From Streptosporangiaceae bacterium (GTDB taxonomy: Bacteria; Actinomycetota; Actinomycetes; Streptosporangiales; Streptosporangiaceae), in contig JAOPYH010000177.1 of NCBI GenBank assembly GCA_025964715.1, positions 1 to 50,962 on the forward strand: a stretch of 50,962 nt of DNA, in the 5' to 3' direction. Made by a program: the position numbers and the translations under genes. A model generated the notes under the pieces. That model did not search any database, was not told the DNA's origin, and worked only from the letters and a program-made list of their open reading frames with translations. Within the stretch, counting starts at the first letter, position 1. The number at the start of each line of letters is the position of its first letter. Positions 7,615 through 15,184 of this stretch are shown piece after piece.

Positions 7615-8868
7615 TTACGCCGGCACGGCGGCCGGCAGCAGGACCGGCGCGGCGATCGGCTCCGGTCGCGCGCTCAGCGTCTGGATACGCCGCCGTCGTA
7701 CGGACAGCAGCACCAGGATGGCGAAGGCCACGAGTTGCACCACGGTCCCCACGATGGCCTGCCACGGCGCGTCGTTCGCCCGCATCGCGTTGCCGAGCTG
7801 ACCCGTCGCCGCAGGGAGCAGGAACGCGACCAGGTTGTTGAGCAGGTGCAGCGCGATCGGCGCTTCGAGCCCGCCCGTCCGTACGGCGAGCCAGCCGGCG
7901 ACGATCCCGAACAGGAGGACATCCAGCAGCGCCCATCCCTTGTAGGCGTGGCCGGCCGCGAACACCGCGGCACTGATGAGGATCGCCGGCCAGGGCGTAC
8001 GGAACACGGCGCTGGCCGCACGGCCGATCCGGCCCGTACGGCTCTGCAGCGTGCAGGACGCGATCGCCTGGAGCAGCCAGCCGCGGAAGAGGTACTCCTC
8101 GGCGGCGGCCTGGAACGGGACCAGCAGCAGGATCACGACGGCGGACGGCAGGAACGACGACCATCCCGCCCAGCCCAGCGGCTCGGCCTCCTTGGCTCCC
8201 GACACCGCGAGGGCGAACCAGGCAGCCGTGTACGACAGCAGGCAGGCGACGACCGCCATCCCGGCGCACACGATGAGCCAGCGCCCCCGGAGCCGGCCCC
8301 TCACCGAGGACAGCGAACCCATCGGGCGCCGCTGGACGAGCCAGGCCGCCAGCAGCACCACCGGTGTGAGGATGGCGAGGGCGATGAGCTGTATGCCGAG
8401 GTCGACGGTCGGATTCGAGAAGATCTTGTCGTGCTTGGCATTGGCCAGTGGGTTGTCGCCCATGACCGTCGCCGCCAGCATCCCGGTCAGCATGACGCCG
8501 ACGATCGCGACCAGGCCGATGGCCACGGCGAAGAGAGTGCCGACGAGCGGACGCCACCAGCTGTGCAGCGAGGTGCGGGCAAGCCGGTGGAACGGCGTCC
8601 CGGGCCCGGCAGGTACGGTCCAGGACACCTTCGCGGGACGCGGTGGCAGTGGAAGTGGAGGTGGAGGTGCCGCATGCTGCCCGTTGAATCGCTGGTCACC
8701 ATGCGGGAGGTACGGCGCGTACTGCGGCGGCGGTGGTGGTGCGGGTTCCTGCGCGGGGTCGGCGGAGAGTGGCAGGACATCGGGAGACGGCCCCAGAAAA
8801 GGGTCGGGCAGAGCCCAGCCCTTGCCCGGTTGGTCGGGCGTCTTCATACTTCGCACCATATGGGGCAT
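7615..8868 (-). CDS. CPBP-family intramembrane glutamic endopeptidase (CAAX protease-like)
   Basis: Up to 417 residues. The first ~80 are Pro-rich and cytosolic, followed by about eight hydrophobic segments. The catalytic motifs are present in order: EEYLFRG (E-E-x3-R), ISAAVFAAGH (F-x3-H) and LHLLNNL (H-x3-N). The family (Rce1/Abi type) cleaves in the membrane; bacterial members act in peptide maturation or protein export, but no partner peptide is visible here. Three in-frame ATGs (8868, 8859, 8847) compete; 8847 is plausible because the conserved pattern begins later. It ends convergently with the remnant upstream. Confidence 0.88.
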   Translation of the reverse strand: MPHMVRSMKTPDQPGKGWALPDPFLGPSPDVLPLSADPAQEPAPPPPPQYAPYLPHGDQRFNGQHAAPPPPLPLPPRPAKVSWTVPAGPGTPFHRLARTSLHSWWRPLVGTLFAVAIGLVAIVGVMLTGMLAATVMGDNPLANAKHDKIFSNPTVDLGIQLIALAILTPVVLLAAWLVQRRPMGSLSSVRGRLRGRWLIVCAGMAVVACLLSYTAAWFALAVSGAKEAEPLGWAGWSSFLPSAVVILLLVPFQAAAEEYLFRGWLLQAIASCTLQSRTGRIGRAASAVFRTPWPAILISAAVFAAGHAYKGWALLDVLLFGIVAGWLAVRTGGLEAPIALHLLNNLVAFLLPAATGQLGNAMRANDAPWQAIVGTVVQLVAFAILVLLSVRRRRIQTLSARPEPIAAPVLLPAAVPA

Positions 8869-8890
8869 TGTCTAATGTCCCGGTAAGACC

Positions 8891-9829
8891 TCAGGCGGGC
8901 GGCTTGAAGGACTTGGTCCGGTTTAGCCCCGCTGCGCGGCCTTTGGCGGCGATGACCAGCGCCATCTTTCGCGAGGCCTCGTCGATCATTTCGTCACCGA
9001 GCATGGCCGCGCCCCGCTTCTCCACTGTCGTGCAATGGTCGTAGGCGTCCAGGATCAGCTCGGCGTGGTCGTAGTCCTCCTGCGCCGGTGAGAACACTTC
9101 ATTGGCAGCGTCGATCTGCGCGGGGTGCAGCACCCATTTGCCGTCGAAGCCGAGCGCGGCCGAGCGGCGGGCCACCCTGGTGAAGGCCTCCACGTCGCGG
9201 ATGTTGAAATACGGCCCATCGATGGCCTGGAGATCGTGCGCCCGTGCCGCCATGAGGATCCGCATGAGGATGTAGTGGTAGGCGTCGCCCTCGGTGTATC
9301 CGGGCGGCTGCTCCCCGACCACCAGCGTCTTCATGTTGATCGAAGCCATGAAGTCGCCGGGTCCGAACACCAGCGTCTCCAGCCGCGGCGACGCCACCGC
9401 GATCTCGTCGACCCGCGTGAGCCCGCGCGCGTCCTCGATCTGCGCCTCGATGCCGATGCGGCCGACCTCGTAGCCCATGCTGAGCTCGATCTGGGTGAGC
9501 AGCCGGTCGAGCCACTGAACGTCCGCGGGGTCGCGCACCTTGGGCAGCATGAGGCAGTCGAGGTTGGCGCCCGCGCCCTCCACCACCTCGATGACGTCCC
9601 GGTAGGTCCACTGGGTCGTGAGGTCGTTGACCCGGACGACCCGGACCTTGCCGGACCAGTCCCCCTCATTGAGGGCGGTGACCACATTGCGCCGCGCGTC
9701 CTCCTTGGCCAACGGCGCGACCGCGTCCTCGAGATCAAGGAAGATCTCGTCGACCGGCAGCCCCTGTGCCTTCTCGATGAAGCGCGGATTGCTGCCCGGG
9801 ACCGCCAGGGTTGAACGTCGAGAACGCAT
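8891..9829 (-). CDS. HpcH/HpaI-type CoA-ester lyase (malyl-CoA/citramalyl-CoA lyase-like)
   Basis: 312 residues. STLAVPGSNPRFIEKA opens the domain, DEIFLDLEDAVAP gives the metal-binding Glu-Asp region, and the long middle (MLPKVRDPADV, GIEAQIEDARGL, VFGPGDFMASIN) matches the citrate-lyase beta-subunit/Mcl family. Such enzymes split or form malyl-CoA or related esters, linking acetyl-CoA, glyoxylate and propionyl-CoA metabolism. The ATG at 9829 is chosen over an in-frame start at 9871 because GGAAAGG sits 7 nt upstream and the family begins there. A glyoxylate module lies 18 kb away, a possible but unproven link. Confidence 0.88.
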   Translation of the reverse strand: MRSRRSTLAVPGSNPRFIEKAQGLPVDEIFLDLEDAVAPLAKEDARRNVVTALNEGDWSGKVRVVRVNDLTTQWTYRDVIEVVEGAGANLDCLMLPKVRDPADVQWLDRLLTQIELSMGYEVGRIGIEAQIEDARGLTRVDEIAVASPRLETLVFGPGDFMASINMKTLVVGEQPPGYTEGDAYHYILMRILMAARAHDLQAIDGPYFNIRDVEAFTRVARRSAALGFDGKWVLHPAQIDAANEVFSPAQEDYDHAELILDAYDHCTTVEKRGAAMLGDEMIDEASRKMALVIAAKGRAAGLNRTKSFKPPA

Positions 9830-9937
9830 CGACCGGCCTTTCCATTCGGCTACGGTCCGGATGCTATCCACCAGGCGCGGCGGGCCGGGACCAGAGGCCC
9901 GTCAACGAAAAGCCGGCCACTGTGAGACGCTCGCGAT

Positions 9938-10453
9938 ATGAGCGACATGGACATGGCTCTGATCGACGAGGCCACCAAGAAGTCGGGGCTGATGTGGATC
10001 GCGCTGCCGGACCTGCCGCAGCCGCGGGCCGCCTGGCACCTGTGGCACGAGGGCTCGGCCTATGTCCTGACCGGCGGAGAGGGCGAGCAGCCGCTGCCCG
10101 GCCTGCCCGAGGCCGAACAGGTCACGGTCATCGTCGCGAGCAAGGACAAGGGCGGGCGCCTGGTGACCTTCACGGCGGCGGTGAGCCAGGTCGAGCCGGG
10201 CACGGAACTGTGGGACACCGTGGTGCCGCGACTGGCCAAGGACCGGCTCAACGCCGTCTCGCACGAGGGCCAGACCGAGCTCTGGGCGCGTGAGTCCTAC
10301 GTCGTCAGGCTCACCCCGACCGGCGAGGTCACCGAGGCACCGGGCCGCCAGCGCGACGACTACGCCGCCGTACGGCCGGTGCCCACGCCTGCCTCGACCG
10401 CCGGCAAGAGCCCCTTCATGCTCGGCGCCAAACGGCGACGCGCCGACCGCTGA
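9938..10453 (+). CDS. Conserved hypothetical protein, possible split-barrel fold
   Basis: 171 residues, no signal peptide or membrane segment. KKSGLMWIALP, AAWHLWHEGSAYVLTGGEGEQ and a run of short strands recall the FMN-binding split barrel (pyridoxamine-phosphate-oxidase-like), but no FMN-binding motif can be pointed to. The C-terminal 30 residues are basic and probably disordered (ending AKRRRADR). It is divergent from the CoA-ester lyase (108 bp) and convergent with the sigma factor downstream. Function unknown. Confidence 0.7.
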   Translation: MSDMDMALIDEATKKSGLMWIALPDLPQPRAAWHLWHEGSAYVLTGGEGEQPLPGLPEAEQVTVIVASKDKGGRLVTFTAAVSQVEPGTELWDTVVPRLAKDRLNAVSHEGQTELWARESYVVRLTPTGEVTEAPGRQRDDYAAVRPVPTPASTAGKSPFMLGAKRRRADR

Positions 10454-10459
10454 TCCGCT

Positions 10460-10474
10460 GGCCCGCCACGGGCC
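10460..10474. terminator. Weak hairpin between convergent genes
   Basis: GGCCCG-CCA-CGGGCC, a 6-bp GC stem in the 45-bp gap between two convergent genes. The loop is tight and no T-run follows, so it may be only a pause site. Confidence 0.3.
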
Positions 10475-10498
10475 GCGTGATCTCGCGGCGACCGGCAT

Positions 10499-11389
10499 TC
10501 AGAGGGTGAACCTGCGGCCCTCGGCGACGGCTCTGAGCTTGTCCGGGTTGGCGACGAGATGGATCGCGACCACCCGGGAGTCGGCCCCGACGTCCGCCGT
10601 AAGGATGCCCAGCGGACCGGCCGGGCCCTGGATCACCGCGCCGGGGACGCCGTTGACCTCGGTGGGCTCGATCCAGATGTCCTGCAGCGCGACGCCCTCA
10701 TAGGGCCGGCCGTCGGTCACCGCCGCCGCCCAGCGGGCCACCTTGTCCGCGCCCGTGATCGTACGGAGCGCCGCCCGCACCTTCCCGCCGCCATCGGTCC
10801 AGAGCGTCACCTCCGGCGCGAGCACCTCCATCAGCTCGTTGAGGTCCCCGCCGAGGACGGCCGCGAAGAACCGGTCAGTCACACGCCGGCGCTCGGCCGG
10901 ATCCGCCCCGAACCGCGGACGGCGGGCCTGGACGTGCTCACGGGCCCGGTGGCCCAACTGCCGGACCGAGGACTCAGAGCGGCCGAGCGCCGTCGCGATC
11001 TCGCCGTGGGGGTAGCCGAACACCTCCCGCAGGACGAAGACCGCGCGCTCCAGCGGGCTCAGGGTCTCGAGCACGATGAGCATCGCCATGGAGACGGACT
11101 CGGCCAGCTCCACGTCCTCGGCCACATCCGGGGTGGTCAGCAGTGGCTCGGGAAGCCACGGGCCCACGTAGGCCTCCCGCCGCACGCGCGCCGACCGCAA
11201 CCGGTCCAGCGCCAGGTTCGTGGCGATCCGCACGAGATAGGCCTTCGGGTCCGTGACGCCGGAGCGGTCGGCCGCCGACCACTTCAGCCAGGCGTCCTGG
11301 ACCACGTCCTCAGAGTCCGCCACCGTGCCCAGCATCCGGTACGCCACCGCGAACATCAGATTGCGGTGCTCCTCGAAGACGTCGCCCAC
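10499..11389 (-). CDS. sigJ: ECF41-type RNA polymerase sigma factor (SigJ-like) with SnoaL-like C-terminal domain
   Basis: 296 residues. Sigma region 2 is NLMFAVAYRMLGTVADSEDVVQDAWLKW, region 4 is LSPLERAVFVLREVFGYPHGEIATALGRSESSVRQL. A C-terminal SnoaL/NTF2-like domain follows, carrying DGGGKV and ending NPDKL, both hallmarks of group ECF41; in that group this domain regulates sigma activity in place of a separate anti-sigma factor. GTG at 11389 is preferred over GTG at 11398 because GGAAGG lies 8 nt before it. A perfect ECF41 promoter lies upstream, so it likely activates itself. The usual carboxymuconolactone-decarboxylase-like partner gene is not adjacent. Confidence 0.9.
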   Translation of the reverse strand: MGDVFEEHRNLMFAVAYRMLGTVADSEDVVQDAWLKWSAADRSGVTDPKAYLVRIATNLALDRLRSARVRREAYVGPWLPEPLLTTPDVAEDVELAESVSMAMLIVLETLSPLERAVFVLREVFGYPHGEIATALGRSESSVRQLGHRAREHVQARRPRFGADPAERRRVTDRFFAAVLGGDLNELMEVLAPEVTLWTDGGGKVRAALRTITGADKVARWAAAVTDGRPYEGVALQDIWIEPTEVNGVPGAVIQGPAGPLGILTADVGADSRVVAIHLVANPDKLRAVAEGRRFTL

Positions 11390-11431
11390 CTGACTCACCT
11401 TCCGTGTGCCCCGACCATCCCTCGTTTGTAC

Positions 11432-11458
11432 GACGCAAGAGCCCCGCCGGTTGTGACA
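11432..11458 (-). promoter_or_regulatory. ECF41 autoregulatory promoter of the sigJ-like gene
   Basis: On the minus strand TGTCACA (11458-11452), exactly 16 nt, then CGTC (11435-11432). This equals the reported ECF41 consensus (TGTCACA-N16-CGTC). It points at the sigma gene, with an expected leader of roughly 30-40 nt. Confidence 0.75.
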
Positions 11459-11517
11459 TCCGGCGATCCTGTCCGGGATCGGAGCAGCCGCAGGCCGCTG
11501 AGCTGCGCGATCATGGG

Positions 11518-11523
11518 TAACCT
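11518..11523 (+). promoter_or_regulatory. -10 box of a leaderless promoter for the MgtE-like operon
   Basis: TAACCT with exactly 7 nt to the ATG at 11531 and no ribosome site between. It defines the short start; the upstream open frame is antisense to the sigma gene. Confidence 0.5.
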
Positions 11524-11530
11524 CGATCCC

Positions 11531-12853
11531 ATGACCGGATTCCCGGCACGGGTGTTCATCGCCCGGCTGGCCGGGGTCGCAGTCTTCGACCCGGCCGGCG
11601 ATCAGATAGGGCGGGTCCGCGACGTCGTGGTGGCGTTGCGCACCGGTCCCAAACCGCCGCGTGTCCTCGGGTTCGTCGTGGAGGTGCAGCCGCGGCATCC
11701 CGTCTTCCTGCCGATCACCCGGGTGACGAACATCGACGCCGACTCCGTGATTTTCGACGGGCGCCTGAACATGCGGCGGTTCGAGCCGCGGGGCTCAGAG
11801 ACGCTGGTGCTGGGCGAGATGCTGGATCGTACGGTCGAGCTGGTCGAGACCGGCGAGAAGGCCTCGGTGGTCGACGTCGCGATGGAACGGACCCGTACCG
11901 GCGACTGGCTCGTCACCAAGGTGGCCGTCCAGCGCGACGATCGGGGCGAACGTGGCCGCCGGGCGAGGCTCGGCCTGCGCCGCCGGGGAGAGACGCTCAT
12001 CGTCGACTGGTCCGCAGTCCGCGGCCTGACCGCCGAGCAGGAGGGTCAGGGGGCGAAGAACCTCATCGCCGTCTTCGAGCGGATGAAGGCGGCCGACCTC
12101 GCGAACGTCATCCACGAGCTCTCCCCGAAGCGGCGTGCCGAGGTCGCGGCGGCCCTCGACGACAGCCGGCTCGCCGACGTGGTGGAGGAGCTTCCCAGAG
12201 GCGACCAGGTCGAGCTGGTCGGCGCACTGGACCCGGACCGGGCAGGCGACGTACTCGACGAGATGGACCCCGATGCCGCCGCGGACCTGCTCGGGGAGCT
12301 GCCCGCCGAGCAGCGGGAACGGATGCTCGCCCTGATGGAGCCCAAGGAGGCCGCACCGGTGCGGCGACTGCTGTCGTATCCGGACGACACGGCGGGAGGC
12401 ATGATGACCACCGACCCGGTGATCGTGCCCCCTGACGCCACCGTGGCCGAGGCGCTCGCGCAGATCCGCAACCCCGACCTCAACCCGGCGCTGGCCGCCC
12501 AGGTGTACGTGTGCCGGCCTCCGGTCGAGACCCCCACCGGCCGCTACCTCGGCATGGTGCACTTCCAGCGGCTCCTGCGGGAACCGCCGTCCTCGCTGGT
12601 CAGTGGCTTCGTGGATCCCGAGCTGAAGCCGCTGCGACCGGACCTGCCGCTCCAGGCCGTGGCGAGCCATCTGGCGACCTACAACCTGGTGGCCGTGGGG
12701 ATCGTGAACGAGAACGGCCAGCTGCTCGGCGCCGTGACCGTGGACGACGTCCTCGACCACCTGCTGCCGGAGGACTGGCGGGAGCAGGTCATGGAAACCG
12801 CCCCCAACGAGCCCACCGACCCAGAAGAAGAGGCCGTACGGAGCGAATCATGA
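11531..12853 (+). CDS. Soluble PRC-barrel / MgtE-N / CBS protein (magnesium-sensor-like)
   Basis: 440 residues. A PRC-barrel-like strand set lies near 10-80 (GVAVFDPAGDQIGRVRDVVV), an MgtE N-terminal helical superhelix near 165-285 (repeated LPRGDQVELVGALDPDRAGDVLDEMDP-like units), then a CBS pair (MTTDPVIVPPDATVAEAL ... AVTVDDVLDHLLP). The membrane pore of true MgtE Mg2+ channels is absent: the protein stops after CBS. It therefore looks like the cytosolic Mg2+-sensing half on its own. Orthologous to the M. tuberculosis Rv1232c type. Its stop overlaps the start of the DUF1003 gene (ATGA), so the two are translationally coupled. Confidence 0.87.
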   Translation: MTGFPARVFIARLAGVAVFDPAGDQIGRVRDVVVALRTGPKPPRVLGFVVEVQPRHPVFLPITRVTNIDADSVIFDGRLNMRRFEPRGSETLVLGEMLDRTVELVETGEKASVVDVAMERTRTGDWLVTKVAVQRDDRGERGRRARLGLRRRGETLIVDWSAVRGLTAEQEGQGAKNLIAVFERMKAADLANVIHELSPKRRAEVAAALDDSRLADVVEELPRGDQVELVGALDPDRAGDVLDEMDPDAAADLLGELPAEQRERMLALMEPKEAAPVRRLLSYPDDTAGGMMTTDPVIVPPDATVAEALAQIRNPDLNPALAAQVYVCRPPVETPTGRYLGMVHFQRLLREPPSSLVSGFVDPELKPLRPDLPLQAVASHLATYNLVAVGIVNENGQLLGAVTVDDVLDHLLPEDWREQVMETAPNEPTDPEEEAVRSES

Positions 12854-13344
12854 AGGCACGCCTGGATCAGCCGGTCGAAGCCCGCCGGACCATGCTGCCC
12901 CGGCCCCACTACGATCCGGAGTCGTTCGGACGGCTGTCCGAGCGATTCGCCCGCTTTCTCGGCACGGCGCGATTCCTGGTCTACATGACGGTCTTCGTCG
13001 TCGTCTGGATGGGCTGGAACAGCATCGCGCCGGACCAGTACAAATTCGATCCCTTTCCATTCATCTTCCTAACCCTGGCGCTGTCCCTACAGGCGTCCTA
13101 CGCGGCGCCGCTGATCCTGCTCGCGCAGAACCGGCAGGGCGACCGGGACCGGGTGCAGTACGAGCAGGACCGCACGCAGAACGAGCGCACCGTGGCGGAG
13201 ACCGAGTACCTCACCCGCGAGATCGCCGGGCTGCGGCTCGCGCTGAACGAGGTCGCGACCCGGGACTTCCTGCGCTCGGAGCTGCAGCAGTTGCTCAAGG
13301 ATCTCGACGGCGAGCGCAGTCCCACCGGGGCCTGCCAGCCCTAG
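12850..13344 (+). CDS. DUF1003 family membrane protein
   Basis: 164 residues. Two hydrophobic segments (FLVYMTVFVVVWMGWNSIA, then PFIFLTLALSLQASYAAPLILLAQNRQ) flank a short loop with the family motif WNS...FDPFPFIFLTL. A charged coiled-coil-like tail follows, rich in Gln/Glu/Arg. The family is known as a two-helix membrane protein of unclear role. Coupling to the MgtE/CBS gene by a 4-nt overlap suggests a complex: the membrane anchor or channel partner of the soluble Mg sensor. That is inference. Confidence 0.88.
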   Translation: MKARLDQPVEARRTMLPRPHYDPESFGRLSERFARFLGTARFLVYMTVFVVVWMGWNSIAPDQYKFDPFPFIFLTLALSLQASYAAPLILLAQNRQGDRDRVQYEQDRTQNERTVAETEYLTREIAGLRLALNEVATRDFLRSELQQLLKDLDGERSPTGACQP

Positions 13345-13452
13345 CCCTGACCACCAGGTAGCGGGCCACCGCATGATCGCGGCAAAGTTATGGGCGTGAT
13401 CTCTCCGCTCGACGACCTCCGGTGGGCCGATGACCGGGCCGATATCCCCGTA

Positions 13453-13467
13453 CACACAGGATGTGTG
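13453..13467. promoter_or_regulatory. Inverted repeat upstream of mrp
   Basis: CACACA-GGA-TGTGTG, perfect 6-bp arms with a 3-nt spacer; a second, looser pairing (TGTGT with ACACA, 8-nt spacer) overlaps it to the right. About 70 nt before the start, it could be a regulator site. Confidence 0.3.
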
Positions 13468-13520
13468 GCGCATGACACACGGGTCACTCCGCTTGATTCG
13501 CCGGACGGTGCCCGGGCTTC

Positions 13521-13535
13521 ATACCATGGTGGTAT
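13521..13535. promoter_or_regulatory. Inverted repeat over the mrp -10 box and start codon
   Basis: ATACCA-TGG-TGGTAT, perfect 6-bp arms with a 3-nt spacer. It contains TACCAT (13522-13527), which lies 6 nt before ATG and fits a leaderless -10; the right arm covers the first two bases of ATG. A protein bound here would block transcription start. Confidence 0.45.
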
Positions 13536-14673
13536 GGCCTCCCCACTCACCAGCGAGCAGGTGACCGCGGCGCTCGCGACGGTCAACGACCCGGAGATTC
13601 GCCGCCCCATCACCGACCTCGACATGGTCAAGAGCGTTGACATCCAGCCGGACGGGACGGTGCTCGTGGGCATCTTCCTGACCGTCGCCGGATGTCCCCT
13701 GCGCGACAAGATCACAAACGATGTCACAGCCGCTGTTTCCAAGCTGCCGGGGGTCACCGCCGTACGCGTCGACCTCGACGTGATGAGCGACGAACAACGC
13801 AAGGGGCTGCAGACCAAGCTGCGCGGTGGCGAGCCCGCCAAGGAGATCCCCTTCGCGAAGCCGAACTCGCTCACCAAGGTCTACGCCGTGGCGAGCGGTA
13901 AGGGTGGTGTCGGGAAGTCCTCGATCACCGTGAACCTGGCCGTCGCCATGGCCGCGAGCGGCCTCAAGGTCGGCGTCGTGGACGCCGACATCTATGGCCA
14001 TTCGGTGCCGCGCATGCTCGGCGTCACCGCCGCCCCGACCAAGGTCGAGGACATGATCATGCCGCCGTCGGCGCATGACGTGAAGGTCATCTCGGTCGGC
14101 ATGTTCACCCCGGGCAACAGCCCGGTGGTCTGGCGTGGGCCGATGCTGCACCGCGCCCTGCAGCAGTTCCTCACCGACGTCTACTGGGGGGACCTCGACA
14201 TCCTCCTCATGGACCTCCCACCGGGCACCGGCGACATCGCGATCTCGGTGGCTCAGCTGCTGCCGTCCGCTGAGATCCTCGTCGTCACGACGCCGCAGCA
14301 GGCTGCCGCCGAGGTGGCCGAGCGGGCCGGGGCGATCGCGGCCCAGACCCACCAGATGGTCGCCGGCGTGATCGAGAACATGTCCTACCTGCCGTGCCCG
14401 CACTGTGGCGAGCACACCGAGATCTTCGGGTCCGGGGGCGGCGAGCAGGTCGCCGAAGCGCTCTCGCAGACCCTGGGCGCCCGGGTGCCGGTGCTCGGCC
14501 AGGTGCCGATCGACCTGCGCCTCCGGGAGGGCGGCGACAACGGCGTGCCGCTGGTGCTTTCGGACCCCGACGCGCTCGCCGCCAAGGAACTCCGGACGAT
14601 CGCCGACAAGCTGACCGGCCGGTCCCGTGGCCTCCTAGGGCGCCAGCTCGGCATCAGCCCCACCCGCCGCTGA
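13534..14673 (+). CDS. mrp: Mrp/ApbC-type iron-sulfur cluster carrier ATPase
   Basis: 379 residues. An N-terminal MIP18/DUF59 domain (NDPEIRRPITDLDMVK) is followed by the P-loop NTPase: ASGKGGVGKSS is the deviant Walker A with the signature Lys, and MDLPPGTGD is the Walker B/switch region. The C-terminal CPHC (YLPCPHCGEH) is the C-x2-C that binds a bridging Fe-S cluster in the dimer. It carries clusters to apo-proteins in the cytosol. Matches M. tuberculosis Rv1229c in sequence and neighbourhood. No ribosome site precedes the ATG; a -10 box ends 6 nt upstream, so leaderless. Confidence 0.95.
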   Translation: MASPLTSEQVTAALATVNDPEIRRPITDLDMVKSVDIQPDGTVLVGIFLTVAGCPLRDKITNDVTAAVSKLPGVTAVRVDLDVMSDEQRKGLQTKLRGGEPAKEIPFAKPNSLTKVYAVASGKGGVGKSSITVNLAVAMAASGLKVGVVDADIYGHSVPRMLGVTAAPTKVEDMIMPPSAHDVKVISVGMFTPGNSPVVWRGPMLHRALQQFLTDVYWGDLDILLMDLPPGTGDIAISVAQLLPSAEILVVTTPQQAAAEVAERAGAIAAQTHQMVAGVIENMSYLPCPHCGEHTEIFGSGGGEQVAEALSQTLGARVPVLGQVPIDLRLREGGDNGVPLVLSDPDALAAKELRTIADKLTGRSRGLLGRQLGISPTRR

Positions 14674-14681
14674 ACCAAAAA

Positions 14682-14717
14682 GCCAAGGGCCCCCGGATCG
14701 ATCCGGGGGCCCTTGGC
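14682..14717. terminator. Bidirectional terminator, 18-bp perfect palindrome, between mrp and tatB
   Basis: GCCAAGGGCCCCCGGATC (14682-14699) is followed at once by its full reverse complement (14700-14717). On the minus strand the stem is followed by TTTTTGG, a classical intrinsic terminator for the tatB end of the sigE operon. On the plus strand it ends mrp. Confidence 0.92.
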
Positions 14718-14751
14718 GTAGATCAATACTCAGCCCCCGCGGGGGCACGAA

Positions 14752-15096
14752 CTACGTGGCTTCGTCGTCGAAGGGCGGGCGCTCGCCGTAGTCCAGGTCG
14801 GGAGCCGCGTTGGCCGGCTCGTAGTCCTTGGCGCGGTCGTTGCCGGCGAAGTCGTCGTCGAGGTCTTCGAACAGGTGCTTGCGCACGAAGTTGCGCGGGT
14901 GCAGGTCGGTGACGTCGAAGTCGGCGAAGTCGGGGCCGAGGCCCTCCTTGAGGTCGCGCTGTGCGCTGTTGGCCATCATGCGCAGCTGCCGAAGCGCGCG
15001 CCCGGCCTGGCCGGCGGCCTTGGGGAGGCGGTCCCCGAAGATGACCAGGGCCAGTACGACAAGAACCAGCATCTCGCCTAGTCCGACGTCGAACAC
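14752..15096 (-). CDS. tatB: Sec-independent protein translocase subunit TatB
   Basis: 114 residues from GTG. FDVGLGEMLVLVVLALVIFG is the single N-terminal membrane helix with the conserved Glu, then the hinge GDRLPKAAGQAGRALRQLR and an amphipathic helix, then an acidic disordered tail. It forms the TatBC receptor for twin-arginine substrates. The GTG at 15096 is preferred over an ATG at 15117: GGAGG lies 5 nt before it, and TatB proteins start M-F-D-I/V-G. It is the last gene of the sigE cluster, as in M. tuberculosis (Rv1224). Confidence 0.92.
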   Translation of the reverse strand: MFDVGLGEMLVLVVLALVIFGDRLPKAAGQAGRALRQLRMMANSAQRDLKEGLGPDFADFDVTDLHPRNFVRKHLFEDLDDDFAGNDRAKDYEPANAAPDLDYGERPPFDDEAT

Positions 15097-15184
15097 CCAG
15101 TCCTCCACAGGCGACAAAGGGGGCCAGACCGAGTGGCCCGGCCCCCACAGCGTATCTCCGGCTCCGGTTAACTCGTACTGAACA

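Noticed and set aside
10559-11530. Long open frame in front of the MgtE-like gene on the + strand
   Set aside because: It is antisense to the ECF41 sigma gene, has Arg/Pro/Gly-rich composition of a high-GC shadow frame, and the -10 box fixes the start at 11531.
13441-13533. Full -35/-10 promoter with TTGATT (13493-13498) for mrp
   Set aside because: The spacing to TACCAT is 23 nt, too long for a standard promoter; only the -10 is kept.
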